The notes under the pieces are model-generated. The model had not been told where the DNA came from. It worked only from the letters and a program-made list of their open reading frames with translations, and did not search any database. The translations under genes were made by a program, and so were the position numbers. Below are positions 16,805 through 25,025 of a DNA stretch of 64,000 nucleotides, piece after piece (the first letter of the stretch is position 1; each line of letters begins with the position of its first letter). The DNA comes from Bradyrhizobium sp. CB1717 (GTDB taxonomy: Bacteria > Pseudomonadota > Alphaproteobacteria > Rhizobiales > Xanthobacteraceae): assembly GCF_029714325.1 (NCBI RefSeq), contig NZ_CP121666.1, positions 8,728,501-8,792,500 on the forward strand, given 5' to 3'.

Positions 16805-17755
16805 CTATTTCCCCCACCGCAGCGCCAATGCATCGCGCTCCTTGGCGAGCTCCAAGAGCCCGGCCCGGGTCGCCGGATGCAGCGGCTGCAAGGGATGCCG
16901 CACGGCCTCCGACTTGATCACGCCGCCGGCCTGCATCATCGCCTTGCAGGCGATCAGGCCGCATTGGCGGTTCTCGTAATTGATCAGCGGCAGCCAGCGT
17001 TCATAGGCGGCCTTCGCCTTTTCGCGGTCGCCGGCGAAATAGGGATCGATGATCTGGCGGATGCCGTCGGGATAGCCGCCGCCGGTCATGGCGCCGGTGG
17101 CGCCGGCGTCGAGATCGGCGAGCAGCGTGATCGCCTCCTCGCCGTCCCAGGGCCCCTCGATGTCCTTGCCTCCCGCTTCGATCAGGCTGCGAAGCTTTGC
17201 AGCAGCGCCCGGAACCTCGATCTTGAAATAGCGGATGTTCGAGAATTCACGCGCCAACCGCGCCAGCAGCTCGACCGACAGCGGCGTGCCGGCGACCGGC
17301 GCGTCCTGGATCATGATGGGAATGTTGATCGCGCCCGAAAGCACCTTGAAGAATTCGACGATGCCCTTCTCGGGGACGCGGAAGGTCGCGCCATGATAGG
17401 GCGGCATCACCATCACCATGGCAGCACCGGCGGCTTCGGCCTGCTTGCTGCGCGCGGCGCAGACGGCGGAGCTGAAATGGGTGGTGGTGACGATGACGGG
17501 AACCCGGCCCGCGACCTGTTCCAGCACCGTATGCATCACGGTTTCGCGCTCGGCATCGGTGAGCACGAACTGCTCGGAGAAGTTGGCGAGAATGCAGAGA
17601 CCGTGCGAGCCGGCGTCGATCATGAAATCGATGCAGCGGCGCTGGCCCTCGAGGTCGAGCTCGCCGCGCTCGTCGAAGATGGTGGGCGCGACCGGGAACA
17701 CGCCGCGGTAGGGGCGCTGGGCCTTGTGTGGGGTGACCGGCATCGAACTCTCCAT
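16805..17755 (-). CDS. dihydrodipicolinate synthase/N-acetylneuraminate lyase family protein
   Basis: 316 residues; a TIM-barrel class I aldolase fold. MVMPPYHGATF carries the usual tyrosine, and YFKIEVPG near residue 180 the Schiff-base lysine. The pyruvate-binding loop normally read as GTTGE is replaced by ANFSEQF, so it is unlikely to be a true DapA; a sugar-acid dehydratase or aldolase is more probable. It stands alone, with no helpful neighbours. Confidence 0.82.
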   Translation of the reverse strand: MESSMPVTPHKAQRPYRGVFPVAPTIFDERGELDLEGQRRCIDFMIDAGSHGLCILANFSEQFVLTDAERETVMHTVLEQVAGRVPVIVTTTHFSSAVCAARSKQAEAAGAAMVMVMPPYHGATFRVPEKGIVEFFKVLSGAINIPIMIQDAPVAGTPLSVELLARLAREFSNIRYFKIEVPGAAAKLRSLIEAGGKDIEGPWDGEEAITLLADLDAGATGAMTGGGYPDGIRQIIDPYFAGDREKAKAAYERWLPLINYENRQCGLIACKAMMQAGGVIKSEAVRHPLQPLHPATRAGLLELAKERDALALRWGK

Positions 17756-17867
17756 CCCTGAGGTGTCTTACGTCTGTCGCCGCATACGGGGCGCGGCGGC
17801 ACACATGTACCCGCCGCGCGGACCGGCGGCAATGGCCGCGCGACGTCAGGATGGGGGATGAGCGAAG

Positions 17868-19949
17868 TTACGCGGTCTTCACCGCGCCGAGGAAACCCTC
17901 GACCGCGACGCGGAGACGATCGGCATCGGCCGACATATTCTTCACGGATTCCGACAGCACCGTGCCGGCGTTGCCGGTCTCCTGGTTGAGCCTCGCGACG
18001 CTGCCGATGGTGTCGGTGACCTCGCGGGTGCCTTGGGCGGCCTGCTGGAAGTTGCGCGAGATCTCGGTGGTGGCCGCGCGCTGCTGCTCGACGGCGGCGG
18101 CAATCGCCGTCATTTTCTCGTCGATGCCGCTGATGGCGCCGCCGATGGCGCGGATCGCGGTCACGGCTTGGCCCGTCGCGCCCTGGATCTCCTCGACCTG
18201 GCGGGAGATCTCTTCGGTCGCCGTCGCGGTCTGTGCGGCGAGGCTCTTGACCTCGCCGGCGACCACGGCGAAGCCGCGGCCGGCCTCGCCCGCGCGCGCG
18301 GCCTCGATGGTGGCGTTCAGGGCCAGCAGGTTGGTCTGGCCGGCGATGGCGTGGATCATCTTCACGACTTCGCTGATGCGGCTCGCGGTCTGGTCGAGGA
18401 TCTCGACCGTGGCGTTGGTCTGCTCGGCCTGCGACACGGCCTCGCGGGCCTCGCGGGCGCTCGACTGCACCTGCGCGGAAATCTCGCCGACGGAGGCGGA
18501 TAGCTCCTCGGTCGCGGCCGCGATGGTCTCGAGATTGTTGGTGGCCTGCTCGGCCGCCGAGGACACCGCCGCGGTCTGGCTGCTCGATTCCGCAACCAGC
18601 GAGCGCACGCCCGTTGCCGTCGTATCAAGCTCCTTGGCCGAGGCCGCAACGCTGTGAATGACGGCCTGCACGGTGTCGTCGAAGCTGCGGCACGCCGCAT
18701 CCACCGTGCCGGAGCGGGCAAGCTGCAGCGCCTGCTGCGATTCGCGTTCCTGGCCGAGACGCTCGGCGGTCGCCGCGCTTTCGCGCAGGCTTTCGAGCGC
18801 TGCGGCCATGGTGCCGAACTCGTCGGGATATTTGGACTGCGGAACGGGTGTCGCATAATCGCGCGCGCCGATCCGCGCGATGGCGTCAAGAATGGCGCGC
18901 ACCGGCCGCATCAGGCGGCTGCGCACCACATAGACGCCGGCCAGGGTCACGGCGAGCGCCAGCAGGAACGCGAGCGATTGCACCACGAGATTGGTGAGGG
19001 CCTTGGCCTGGATCCTCTCCGCGCGCGCGATCGACTGGTCGAGGGCCTTGTTCGCGATGGCGACGATGGGCGCGAACGGGGATTGGCACAGCACATTCCA
19101 TTCCGAGGCGGACATCGCGGGCTTGCCGCTGCCGTCGAAATTCCTGGTGAGGTCGTTGATCTGCTTGAGGACGCCGTCGGTCTTGGCCTTCGCGTCCGAC
19201 GCAGCCGTCACCAGCTCAGCCGTCACATCGGGCGCAGCCAGTAGCTCCGCCATGCCTGCCCAGCCGGACGTGATGGTGCCATCCCACTGCGCCACCGACC
19301 GCTTCTGGGCGTCGTCGAGCGGCTTGCTGCTGTTGACGTTCGAGCGAAGCGACGAGCAATGGATGCCATAGCGGTCGCGCACCTGCCAGGCGAAGCGGCG
19401 GACCTGGATCATGCGGGCGATGTAGGGATCGTTCATCCAGGCGCGGTTCGACACCGCGGTGGAGGCGAGGTTCGCGGTGTCGATGACCTTGGTGACGGCA
19501 TCGTACCAGGAATTGGTCCGCTCGATCTTGCGCTCGGCGCGCGGACGCCTGGCTTCGTCGTAGAACAGCTGGAACTGCGGCGCGGCGTCGTTCCAGCGCT
19601 GCTTCAGCGTGCCGGCGAGCTCATCGCGGCGCGCGAAATCGACGGTCGCGAGCGCGGCGATGATGCCGTCATAGCCGGCCTGCTCGGCTTTCTCGGCTTC
19701 GGCGAGCTTTGCCTTGGGATCGTCCTCGCCAAGGATGGCACTCTGGGCGTCGCCGCGGTTGTTGCGGAGCGCGAGGACGCCATGGAAGATCGCCTTGTCC
19801 GCGGCGGCGAGGCGGGCCGTTTCCAGGCTCTCGCTATAGCGACCGAAGGCGCCGACCATCTGGATCGCGGTGCTGGTCAGCGCACCGGCCGCCAGGAGCG
19901 CCATCAGCACCAGAAGCAGCGTGCTTACCGATTTCTTAAGAATTGCCAT
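17868..19949 (-). CDS. methyl-accepting chemotaxis protein
   Basis: 693 residues. Membrane helices lie at about 10-30 and 321-343, so some 290 residues face the periplasm as the sensor. A HAMP linker follows ([19 protein letters not shown]), then a long signalling coil with the conserved tip [20 protein letters not shown]. It has no CheB/CheR tether peptide at the C-terminus. The periplasmic region is mostly helical and lacks a recognisable Cache or PAS signature; the ligand is unknown. No chemotaxis operon is nearby, so this is an orphan receptor. Confidence 0.92.
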   Translation of the reverse strand: MAILKKSVSTLLLVLMALLAAGALTSTAIQMVGAFGRYSESLETARLAAADKAIFHGVLALRNNRGDAQSAILGEDDPKAKLAEAEKAEQAGYDGIIAALATVDFARRDELAGTLKQRWNDAAPQFQLFYDEARRPRAERKIERTNSWYDAVTKVIDTANLASTAVSNRAWMNDPYIARMIQVRRFAWQVRDRYGIHCSSLRSNVNSSKPLDDAQKRSVAQWDGTITSGWAGMAELLAAPDVTAELVTAASDAKAKTDGVLKQINDLTRNFDGSGKPAMSASEWNVLCQSPFAPIVAIANKALDQSIARAERIQAKALTNLVVQSLAFLLALAVTLAGVYVVRSRLMRPVRAILDAIARIGARDYATPVPQSKYPDEFGTMAAALESLRESAATAERLGQERESQQALQLARSGTVDAACRSFDDTVQAVIHSVAASAKELDTTATGVRSLVAESSSQTAAVSSAAEQATNNLETIAAATEELSASVGEISAQVQSSAREAREAVSQAEQTNATVEILDQTASRISEVVKMIHAIAGQTNLLALNATIEAARAGEAGRGFAVVAGEVKSLAAQTATATEEISRQVEEIQGATGQAVTAIRAIGGAISGIDEKMTAIAAAVEQQRAATTEISRNFQQAAQGTREVTDTIGSVARLNQETGNAGTVLSESVKNMSADADRLRVAVEGFLGAVKTA

Positions 19950-20069
19950 GAGCAGGGGGCCTATTCGTCAATAGCGGCCACCTTGCATCGCGACATGCCA
20001 ATGTTTCGTTAAGGTTGTAGTCAAACACCGGCTTTCCGGCCTGCCGCGCTTCCACGCGGCCAGGTTCCA

Positions 20070-20840
20070 TTACGCAACCTTCGTGAAATCCGGCGGGCGG
20101 CGCTCGGCGAACGCCGTGAAAGCTTCACGTGCCTCGGCCGTGCGCAGGCGCTGCGCGAACTGCTCGCCTTCCGCCTGCATCTGCGCGACCAGCGCCTCGC
20201 CGTTGCGCATCAGCTTCTTGGTGGCGGTGAGCGCGCCGGCCGGCTGGCGGGCGAGCCGCTGTGCGAGTGCAAGCGCCTCGGCGTCGAGCCTGTCGAGCGG
20301 GACGACGCGGTTGGCGAGACCCCATTCCAGCGCGGCCTTGGCCGGCACGGTCTCGCCGAGCGCGAACATCTCATAAGCGCGGGCATAGCCGATGCGCGCC
20401 GGCATCAAGAGGCTGGATGCGGCTTCGGGCACCAGGGCGAGGCTGACGAAGGGCGTCGACAATTGCGCGTTATCGGCGAGCACGACGAGGTCGCAATGCA
20501 GCAGCATCGTGGTGCCGACGCCGACGGCGCGGCCCTGCACGGCCGCGACCAGCGGCCGGGTGCAGCGCGCCAGCGACTGGATGAAGCGGACGACGTTGCG
20601 GCTACCTTCCGACTTGCCGGATGCGACGGCCGCGAACTCGCCGACATCGTTGCCGGCGGTGAACATGTCGCCCTCGCCGCGGATCAGGATCACGCGGGCA
20701 GACGGATCGAATTCGGCGGATTCGATGGTGTCGGCGAGCTTGCCGTACATCGCATCGGTCAGCGCGTTCTTCTTGTCGGGCCGCGCCAGGGTGAGGGTAA
20801 GAATTCCGTTGTTGTTCTCGAGGCGGACGTGCTCGGTCAT
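20070..20840 (-). CDS. enoyl-CoA hydratase/isomerase family protein
   Basis: 256 residues with a strong AAGGAGAG ribosome binding site. The crotonase fold is shown by LARPDKKNALTDAMY, the oxyanion-hole segment MFTAGNDVGEF and AAVQGRAVGVGTTMLLHCDLVV. The second catalytic acid position reads LVPEAASSLLMP, with glutamate present. It follows the MarR regulator by ten bases, so the two form an autoregulated operon in which the repressor probably senses a CoA thioester (inference). Confidence 0.88.
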   Translation of the reverse strand: MTEHVRLENNNGILTLTLARPDKKNALTDAMYGKLADTIESAEFDPSARVILIRGEGDMFTAGNDVGEFAAVASGKSEGSRNVVRFIQSLARCTRPLVAAVQGRAVGVGTTMLLHCDLVVLADNAQLSTPFVSLALVPEAASSLLMPARIGYARAYEMFALGETVPAKAALEWGLANRVVPLDRLDAEALALAQRLARQPAGALTATKKLMRNGEALVAQMQAEGEQFAQRLRTAEAREAFTAFAERRPPDFTKVA

Positions 20841-20850
20841 TGCTCTCTCC

Positions 20851-21300
20851 TTAATCTTCGGGGTCTCTTGGAAACTTGTCCTGGACGCTCGTCAGCCAGC
20901 GCGCGACGATGTCGATCTCCGCGGCTGTAAATCCGTCCGTCAGCGCCGCGTTGATCCTGGCCGCGTCGGTCTTCGCCTGCGCCAACGCGGTGCGCCCCTT
21001 CGGCGTCAGCCACACGCGAAAGGCGCGTCCGTCCTCGCGATCGGCCCGGCGCTCGACCAGCCTCGCCGCAGCGCTGCGATCGACCAGCCCGGAAATGCCG
21101 GCCGGTCCCATGTCGAGCGCCGCGCTGGCCTCGCCCATGAGGATACCATCCTGCTTGCCGAGAATGAACAGCAGCCCGGCCTGCGCCGGCGTGACCTCAT
21201 TCTGAGGTTGCGCCGCCATCCAGCGCTGCAAACGCCGCTGTGCGACGTTGAGCAGGTAGATCAGCCGGTGATGCCTCGCCTCTGGCGATTTATTTCGCAT
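20851..21300 (-). CDS. MarR-family transcriptional regulator
   Basis: 149 residues from the ATG at 21300 (MRNKSPEARHHRLIYLLNVA). The winged helix covers about 35-105 (TPAQAGLLFILGKQDGILMG, ISGLVDRSAAARLVERRADR). A longer frame exists, but its codons pass through a promoter. The chosen ATG lies seven bases after the -10, with no ribosome binding site, so the message may be leaderless; ATG 21309 would lie within the -10. It likely represses itself and the enoyl-CoA hydratase. Confidence 0.85.
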   Translation of the reverse strand: MRNKSPEARHHRLIYLLNVAQRRLQRWMAAQPQNEVTPAQAGLLFILGKQDGILMGEASAALDMGPAGISGLVDRSAAARLVERRADREDGRAFRVWLTPKGRTALAQAKTDAARINAALTDGFTAAEIDIVARWLTSVQDKFPRDPED

Positions 21301-21335
21301 GCGAAACATATAGTCGAGCTGCGGCCGATTGTCAA
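21293..21335 (-). promoter_or_regulatory. promoter and 14-bp palindromic operator of the marR-enoyl-CoA hydratase operon
   Basis: On the minus strand: -35 TTGACA (21335-21330), exactly 17 bases, -10 TATATG (21312-21307), then the perfect palindrome TTTCGCATGCGAAA (21306-21293) covering the expected start of transcription near 21300. This is the classic layout for MarR autorepression. Confidence 0.75.
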
Positions 21336-21347
21336 AACCTGCCGGAG

Positions 21348-22010
21348 CTAACTGCCCGACGGCCCGCGACAGCCGTCGAGCAGAATTGCGGCGCATGTCT
21401 GCGCCCGCCTCTCGATCTCCTTGCGCGAGGGCAATGCAAGGCTGGCGTAGATCGCCGCGCGCTGCGGCGCTGAGACCATCATGCCGATCATCATCCCGGC
21501 GGCTTCATCGACGTTATCGAGCACGATCCGCTTCTTCTTGACCTGATCGCGAAGCCAGCCCGCAAGCGCCGCCGCGGTACGGGAGATGCCGTCCCTGTAG
21601 AAATTCGCGGCAAGGTCGGGAAACGTGGCTGACTGTTGCAGCACCATACGCTGCAGCGCCACGACCTCTGGATCGAGCGCGAGATCGGCACAGGCGACAA
21701 GCACGGCAGCCAGGCTGGTTTCGATATCGGCCTGGTTGTTGGCCTGAAGATTGACGTCGGACAGCAACCGGTCGAGCCGGTCCGCGCACATCGCCTCGAA
21801 CAGCGCGGCCTTGCCCGGAAACAGCCGATAGAGAGTCTTGGTGGAGATGCCGGCGCCGCGCGCCAGCTCTTCGGTGCTGGTTGCTGCGTAGCCATCGACG
21901 GCGAAGGCGTGCCGTGCCGCCTCGATGACGATCCGCTTCGTCTCGTCGTCGCTGCGTACCGGCGGCCGCCCGCGCGGGCGGCCTTCTGATGACGGTTTTG
22001 CCTGAGCCAT
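21348..22010 (-). CDS. TetR-family transcriptional regulator of the efflux operon
   Basis: 220 residues. The N-terminal helix-turn-helix is at about 28-72 (IVIEAARHAFAVDGYAATST, LARGAGISTKTLYRLFPGK), and the C-terminal domain is of the AefR/TetR_C type (AAVLVACADLALDPEVVALQ). It is preceded by an arginine-rich tail GRPRGRPPVRSD. Divergence from emrA, 90 bases away, suggests that it represses the pump and responds to a pump substrate (inference). Confidence 0.88.
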   Translation of the reverse strand: MAQAKPSSEGRPRGRPPVRSDDETKRIVIEAARHAFAVDGYAATSTEELARGAGISTKTLYRLFPGKAALFEAMCADRLDRLLSDVNLQANNQADIETSLAAVLVACADLALDPEVVALQRMVLQQSATFPDLAANFYRDGISRTAAALAGWLRDQVKKKRIVLDNVDEAAGMMIGMMVSAPQRAAIYASLALPSRKEIERRAQTCAAILLDGCRGPSGS

Positions 22011-22036
22011 GTTTTTAGATGATGCCTGTCATTCCA

Positions 22037-22082
22037 TTGACTCTCCCCAAGCTAGTCCTATTTTGGAAATCGTCAAGTTTCC
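22037..22082 (+). promoter_or_regulatory. predicted emrAB promoter and TetR operator candidate
   Basis: -35 TTGACT (22037-22042), 16 bases, -10 TATTTT (22059-22064), directly followed by the short inverted repeat GGAAA-N8-TTTCC (22065-22082), which covers the expected start site. A GGGAG ribosome binding site precedes the ATG at 22101. Confidence 0.5.
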
Positions 22083-22100
22083 TAATTCAGGGAGCCGGCC

Positions 22101-23351
22101 ATGACCGTGCACACCAACCCGTCCAAGAGTGAAACCATCGTGGTGCCGACCAGCCCGCCCGAAGGCATTCTGCCCCCAGCGCCGGTCCCCGCCCCGCGCC
22201 GAAAGCTGAACCTTCGCAAGCTGTTGCTGGCAGGCGTGGCCGCTGCCGCCCTCGCCGGCGCGGGCTGGTACGGCTACGATTACTGGACCGTCGGCCAATA
22301 CCTCGTCTCCACCGATGACGCCTATGTGAAGGCCGACAACACCACCATCGCGCCGAAGGTCAGCGGCTATCTCGACCGCGTTCTGGTCGGCGATAACGAG
22401 CATGTGAAGGCCGGCCAGGTGCTGGCCCGGATCGACGACCGCGACTTCCGCGTCGCGCTCGATCAGGCCAAGGCTGACGTGCAGGCGGCGAACGCCACGG
22501 TCGTCAGCAAGGAGGCCCAGCTCGAGGTTCAGGAAGCGGTGATCGCGGCCGCGAAGGCGACCATCGATGTCGACACCGCCGCGAAGACCTTCGCCCAGCA
22601 GGAGAACAAGCGCTACACGGATCTTGCCAGGACCGGCTATGGCAGCGTGCAGAATGCGCAGCAGGCGCAGGCGCGCGATGCCGGTGCGGACGCCGCGATC
22701 GCGCGCGACAACGCCAACCTCGTCTCCGCACAGAAGCAGGTCGATCTCCTCAAGGCCGAGATCGTGCAGGCCAAGGCCGCCGCCGCGCGCGCAGTCGCGG
22801 TCCAGCAACAGGCGGAGCTCAATCTCGGTTACACCACGATTGTCTCACCGATCGACGGCGTCGTCGGCAACCGCACCTTGCGCGTCGGCCAGTATGTGCA
22901 GGCGGGCACGCAGCTGATGTCGATCGTGCCGGCCACGGGCGCCTATGTGGTCGCCAATTTCAAGGAGACCCAGCTCACCCATGTCCGCGCCGGACAGAGC
23001 GTCGAGATCGAGGTCGACACGTTCCCGGGCCAGCTCGTGCACGGCCACGTCGATTCCATCGCGCCGGCCAGCGGCCAGGAATTCGCGCTGCTGCCGCCCG
23101 ACAACGCCACCGGCAATTTCACCAAGATCGTGCAGCGCATTCCCGTGAAGATCGCGCTGGACACCGAGACCGCGCCCGCGATCGCGCTGCGGCCCGGCAT
23201 GTCCGTGATCCCGACGATCGCAACGCGCTCAGCGCCGACCGCCCAGGCGGCAGCGACGCCCAAAGCAAAACCTGTTTCCGGAGGGTCGTGCCATGTCAAA
23301 CAGCCTCTCAATATCGACGCCAGCACAAGCAATTCCGGCCGCGACGCCTGA
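22101..23351 (+). CDS. EmrA/HlyD-family membrane fusion protein
   Basis: 416 residues: a proline-rich cytoplasmic tail, one membrane helix at about 38-58 (LLLAGVAAAALAGAGWYGY), then a biotinyl-lipoyl half-motif (VSTDDAYVKADNTTIAPKVS), a coiled-coil hairpin (about 120-235) and the second lipoyl half and beta barrel (TTIVSPIDGVVGNRTLRVGQ). It bridges the inner-membrane pump to an outer-membrane channel. The C-terminus overlaps emrB by 59 bases, unusually long. Confidence 0.9.
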   Translation: MTVHTNPSKSETIVVPTSPPEGILPPAPVPAPRRKLNLRKLLLAGVAAAALAGAGWYGYDYWTVGQYLVSTDDAYVKADNTTIAPKVSGYLDRVLVGDNEHVKAGQVLARIDDRDFRVALDQAKADVQAANATVVSKEAQLEVQEAVIAAAKATIDVDTAAKTFAQQENKRYTDLARTGYGSVQNAQQAQARDAGADAAIARDNANLVSAQKQVDLLKAEIVQAKAAAARAVAVQQQAELNLGYTTIVSPIDGVVGNRTLRVGQYVQAGTQLMSIVPATGAYVVANFKETQLTHVRAGQSVEIEVDTFPGQLVHGHVDSIAPASGQEFALLPPDNATGNFTKIVQRIPVKIALDTETAPAIALRPGMSVIPTIATRSAPTAQAAATPKAKPVSGGSCHVKQPLNIDASTSNSGRDA

Positions 23352-24915
23352 GCGCGTCGCTGCCGACCCCAATCGGGCCAGCGCCACGATCTGGATCGCC
23401 GTGTTCGCGGCGATGATCGGCGCCTTCATGGCGATCCTGAACATCCAGATCACCAACGCCTCGCTGCTCAACATCGAGGGCGGCATCGGCACCGGCGCCG
23501 ACAACGGATCCTGGATCTCGACGTCCTATCTGATCGGCGAGATCATCGTCATTCCGTTGACCGACTATCTGTCGCGGGTGTTCTCGTTCCGCAACATCAT
23601 CCTGAGCTTCGCGAGCCTGTTCGCAGCGTTCTCGGTCGCCTGTGCCTTCACCCACGATCTGCCCTCGATGATCGCGATGCGCGGTCTTCAGGGCTTCTTC
23701 GGCGGCGTGCTGATCCCGATGGCGTTCACGCTGGTCTTCACCAAGTTGCCGAAGGGCCAGCAGCCGATCGGCCTTGCCATGTTCTCGCTCGCGGTGACCT
23801 TTGCCCCGGCGATCGGCCCGACCATCGGCGGCTATCTCACCGAGAACTACGGCTGGCAGACCATCTTCTATGTCAACGTGTTGCCCACCGCCATCATGGT
23901 GACCATCCTCTTCTTCACCCTGGAGCGCCAGCCGATAAATCTCGGTCTGCTGCGTGAAGGCGACTGGTTCGGCATCGCGACCATGGCGATCGGCCTCGCT
24001 TCGCTGCAAGCCGTGCTGGAAGAAGGCAACAAGGACGACTGGTTCGGCTCGCCGTTCATCGTGCGGCTCGCCATCATCGCCGCGATCAGCCTGTCGCTGT
24101 TCATCGCCAACGAGCTGATGGTGGAGAAGCCGCTGCTGCGCCTGCGCCTGTTGACGCAGTGGAATTTCGGCATCGGCACGATTGCCGCCGTGTTCCTCGG
24201 CTTCGCGCTGTTCGGCTCGGTCTATCTGCTGCCCGCCTATCTCGGCCAGGTGCAGGGCTACAATGCCGAGCAGATCGGCAACGTGCTGGCCTGGACCGGC
24301 CTGCCGCAGCTCCTGCTGATTCCGCTGGTTCCGAAGCTGATGCAGCGCTTCGACGGCCGCTATGTCGCGACCGTCGGCCTGCTGCTGTTCGCCGCGAGCT
24401 CCTTCATGAACATCCAGATGTCGCTCGACTATTCCGGCGACCAGTTCCTGGTGCCCAACATCGTACGCGCGGTCGGCCAGGCGCTGACGCTCGCGCCGCT
24501 CTCGGCGCTCAGCCTCGGCAGCGTCGCGCCGCAGGATGCGGCCGCTGCCTCCGGCATCTCCAACATGATGCGCAACCTCGGCGGCGCCATCGGCACCGCG
24601 GTGCTCGCCACCATCGTCACCAAGCGCGAGCAGTTCCACTCCAACATCATCGGCCATTCGATCACGCTCGGCCGCGAGGAAGTCCGTGATCGCATCGCGC
24701 AGATGACCAATTACTTCATCGCGCACGGCGTCCCCGACCCCAACGCCGCGCGCGAGCAGGCCATCATCGCGCTCGGCAAGACCGTGAAGCGCCAGGCGCT
24801 GGTGATGGGCTATTCCGACACCTTTGCCGTGATCGGCGTGGTGCTGGTCCTCGCCGCAATCGCGGTGCTGCTGACGCGACGGGTGAAGGCGGCGGGTGGA
24901 GGCGGCGCGCATTAG
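23293..24915 (+). CDS. EmrB/QacA-family drug:proton antiporter (14 TMS MFS)
   Basis: 540 residues with about 14 membrane helices. The DHA2-family motif A region reads LTDYLSRVFSFRNIIL, and motif C FAPAIGPTIGGYLTENYGWQ. Together with EmrA it forms a tripartite efflux system; no outer-membrane factor is encoded here, so a TolC homologue elsewhere must be used. ATG at 23293 lies inside emrA with AGGG upstream. A strong terminator follows. Confidence 0.9.
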   Translation: MSNSLSISTPAQAIPAATPERVAADPNRASATIWIAVFAAMIGAFMAILNIQITNASLLNIEGGIGTGADNGSWISTSYLIGEIIVIPLTDYLSRVFSFRNIILSFASLFAAFSVACAFTHDLPSMIAMRGLQGFFGGVLIPMAFTLVFTKLPKGQQPIGLAMFSLAVTFAPAIGPTIGGYLTENYGWQTIFYVNVLPTAIMVTILFFTLERQPINLGLLREGDWFGIATMAIGLASLQAVLEEGNKDDWFGSPFIVRLAIIAAISLSLFIANELMVEKPLLRLRLLTQWNFGIGTIAAVFLGFALFGSVYLLPAYLGQVQGYNAEQIGNVLAWTGLPQLLLIPLVPKLMQRFDGRYVATVGLLLFAASSFMNIQMSLDYSGDQFLVPNIVRAVGQALTLAPLSALSLGSVAPQDAAAASGISNMMRNLGGAIGTAVLATIVTKREQFHSNIIGHSITLGREEVRDRIAQMTNYFIAHGVPDPNAAREQAIIALGKTVKRQALVMGYSDTFAVIGVVLVLAAIAVLLTRRVKAAGGGGAH

Positions 24916-24940
24916 AGCTTCGAGAACGAACGACCAAATC

Positions 24941-24977
24941 GACGCGGCCGTCACGCTTGACGGCCGCGTCCTTTTTT
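24941..24977 (+). terminator. rho-independent terminator after emrB
   Basis: GACGCGGCCGTCA (24941-24953) and TGACGGCCGCGTC (24958-24970) form a perfect 13-bp stem with a 4-base loop, followed by CTTTTTT. It separates emrAB from the next gene, which must have its own promoter. Confidence 0.9.
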
Positions 24978-25025
24978 GTTCCCTATTTGTTCCGATCAAT
25001 TATAGGTTGCTCGAAGGGACACTTC

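Noticed and set aside
16805..17755. Assignment as authentic DapA (lysine biosynthesis)
   Set aside because: The GTTGE pyruvate loop is replaced by ANFSEQF, so only the family level is supported.
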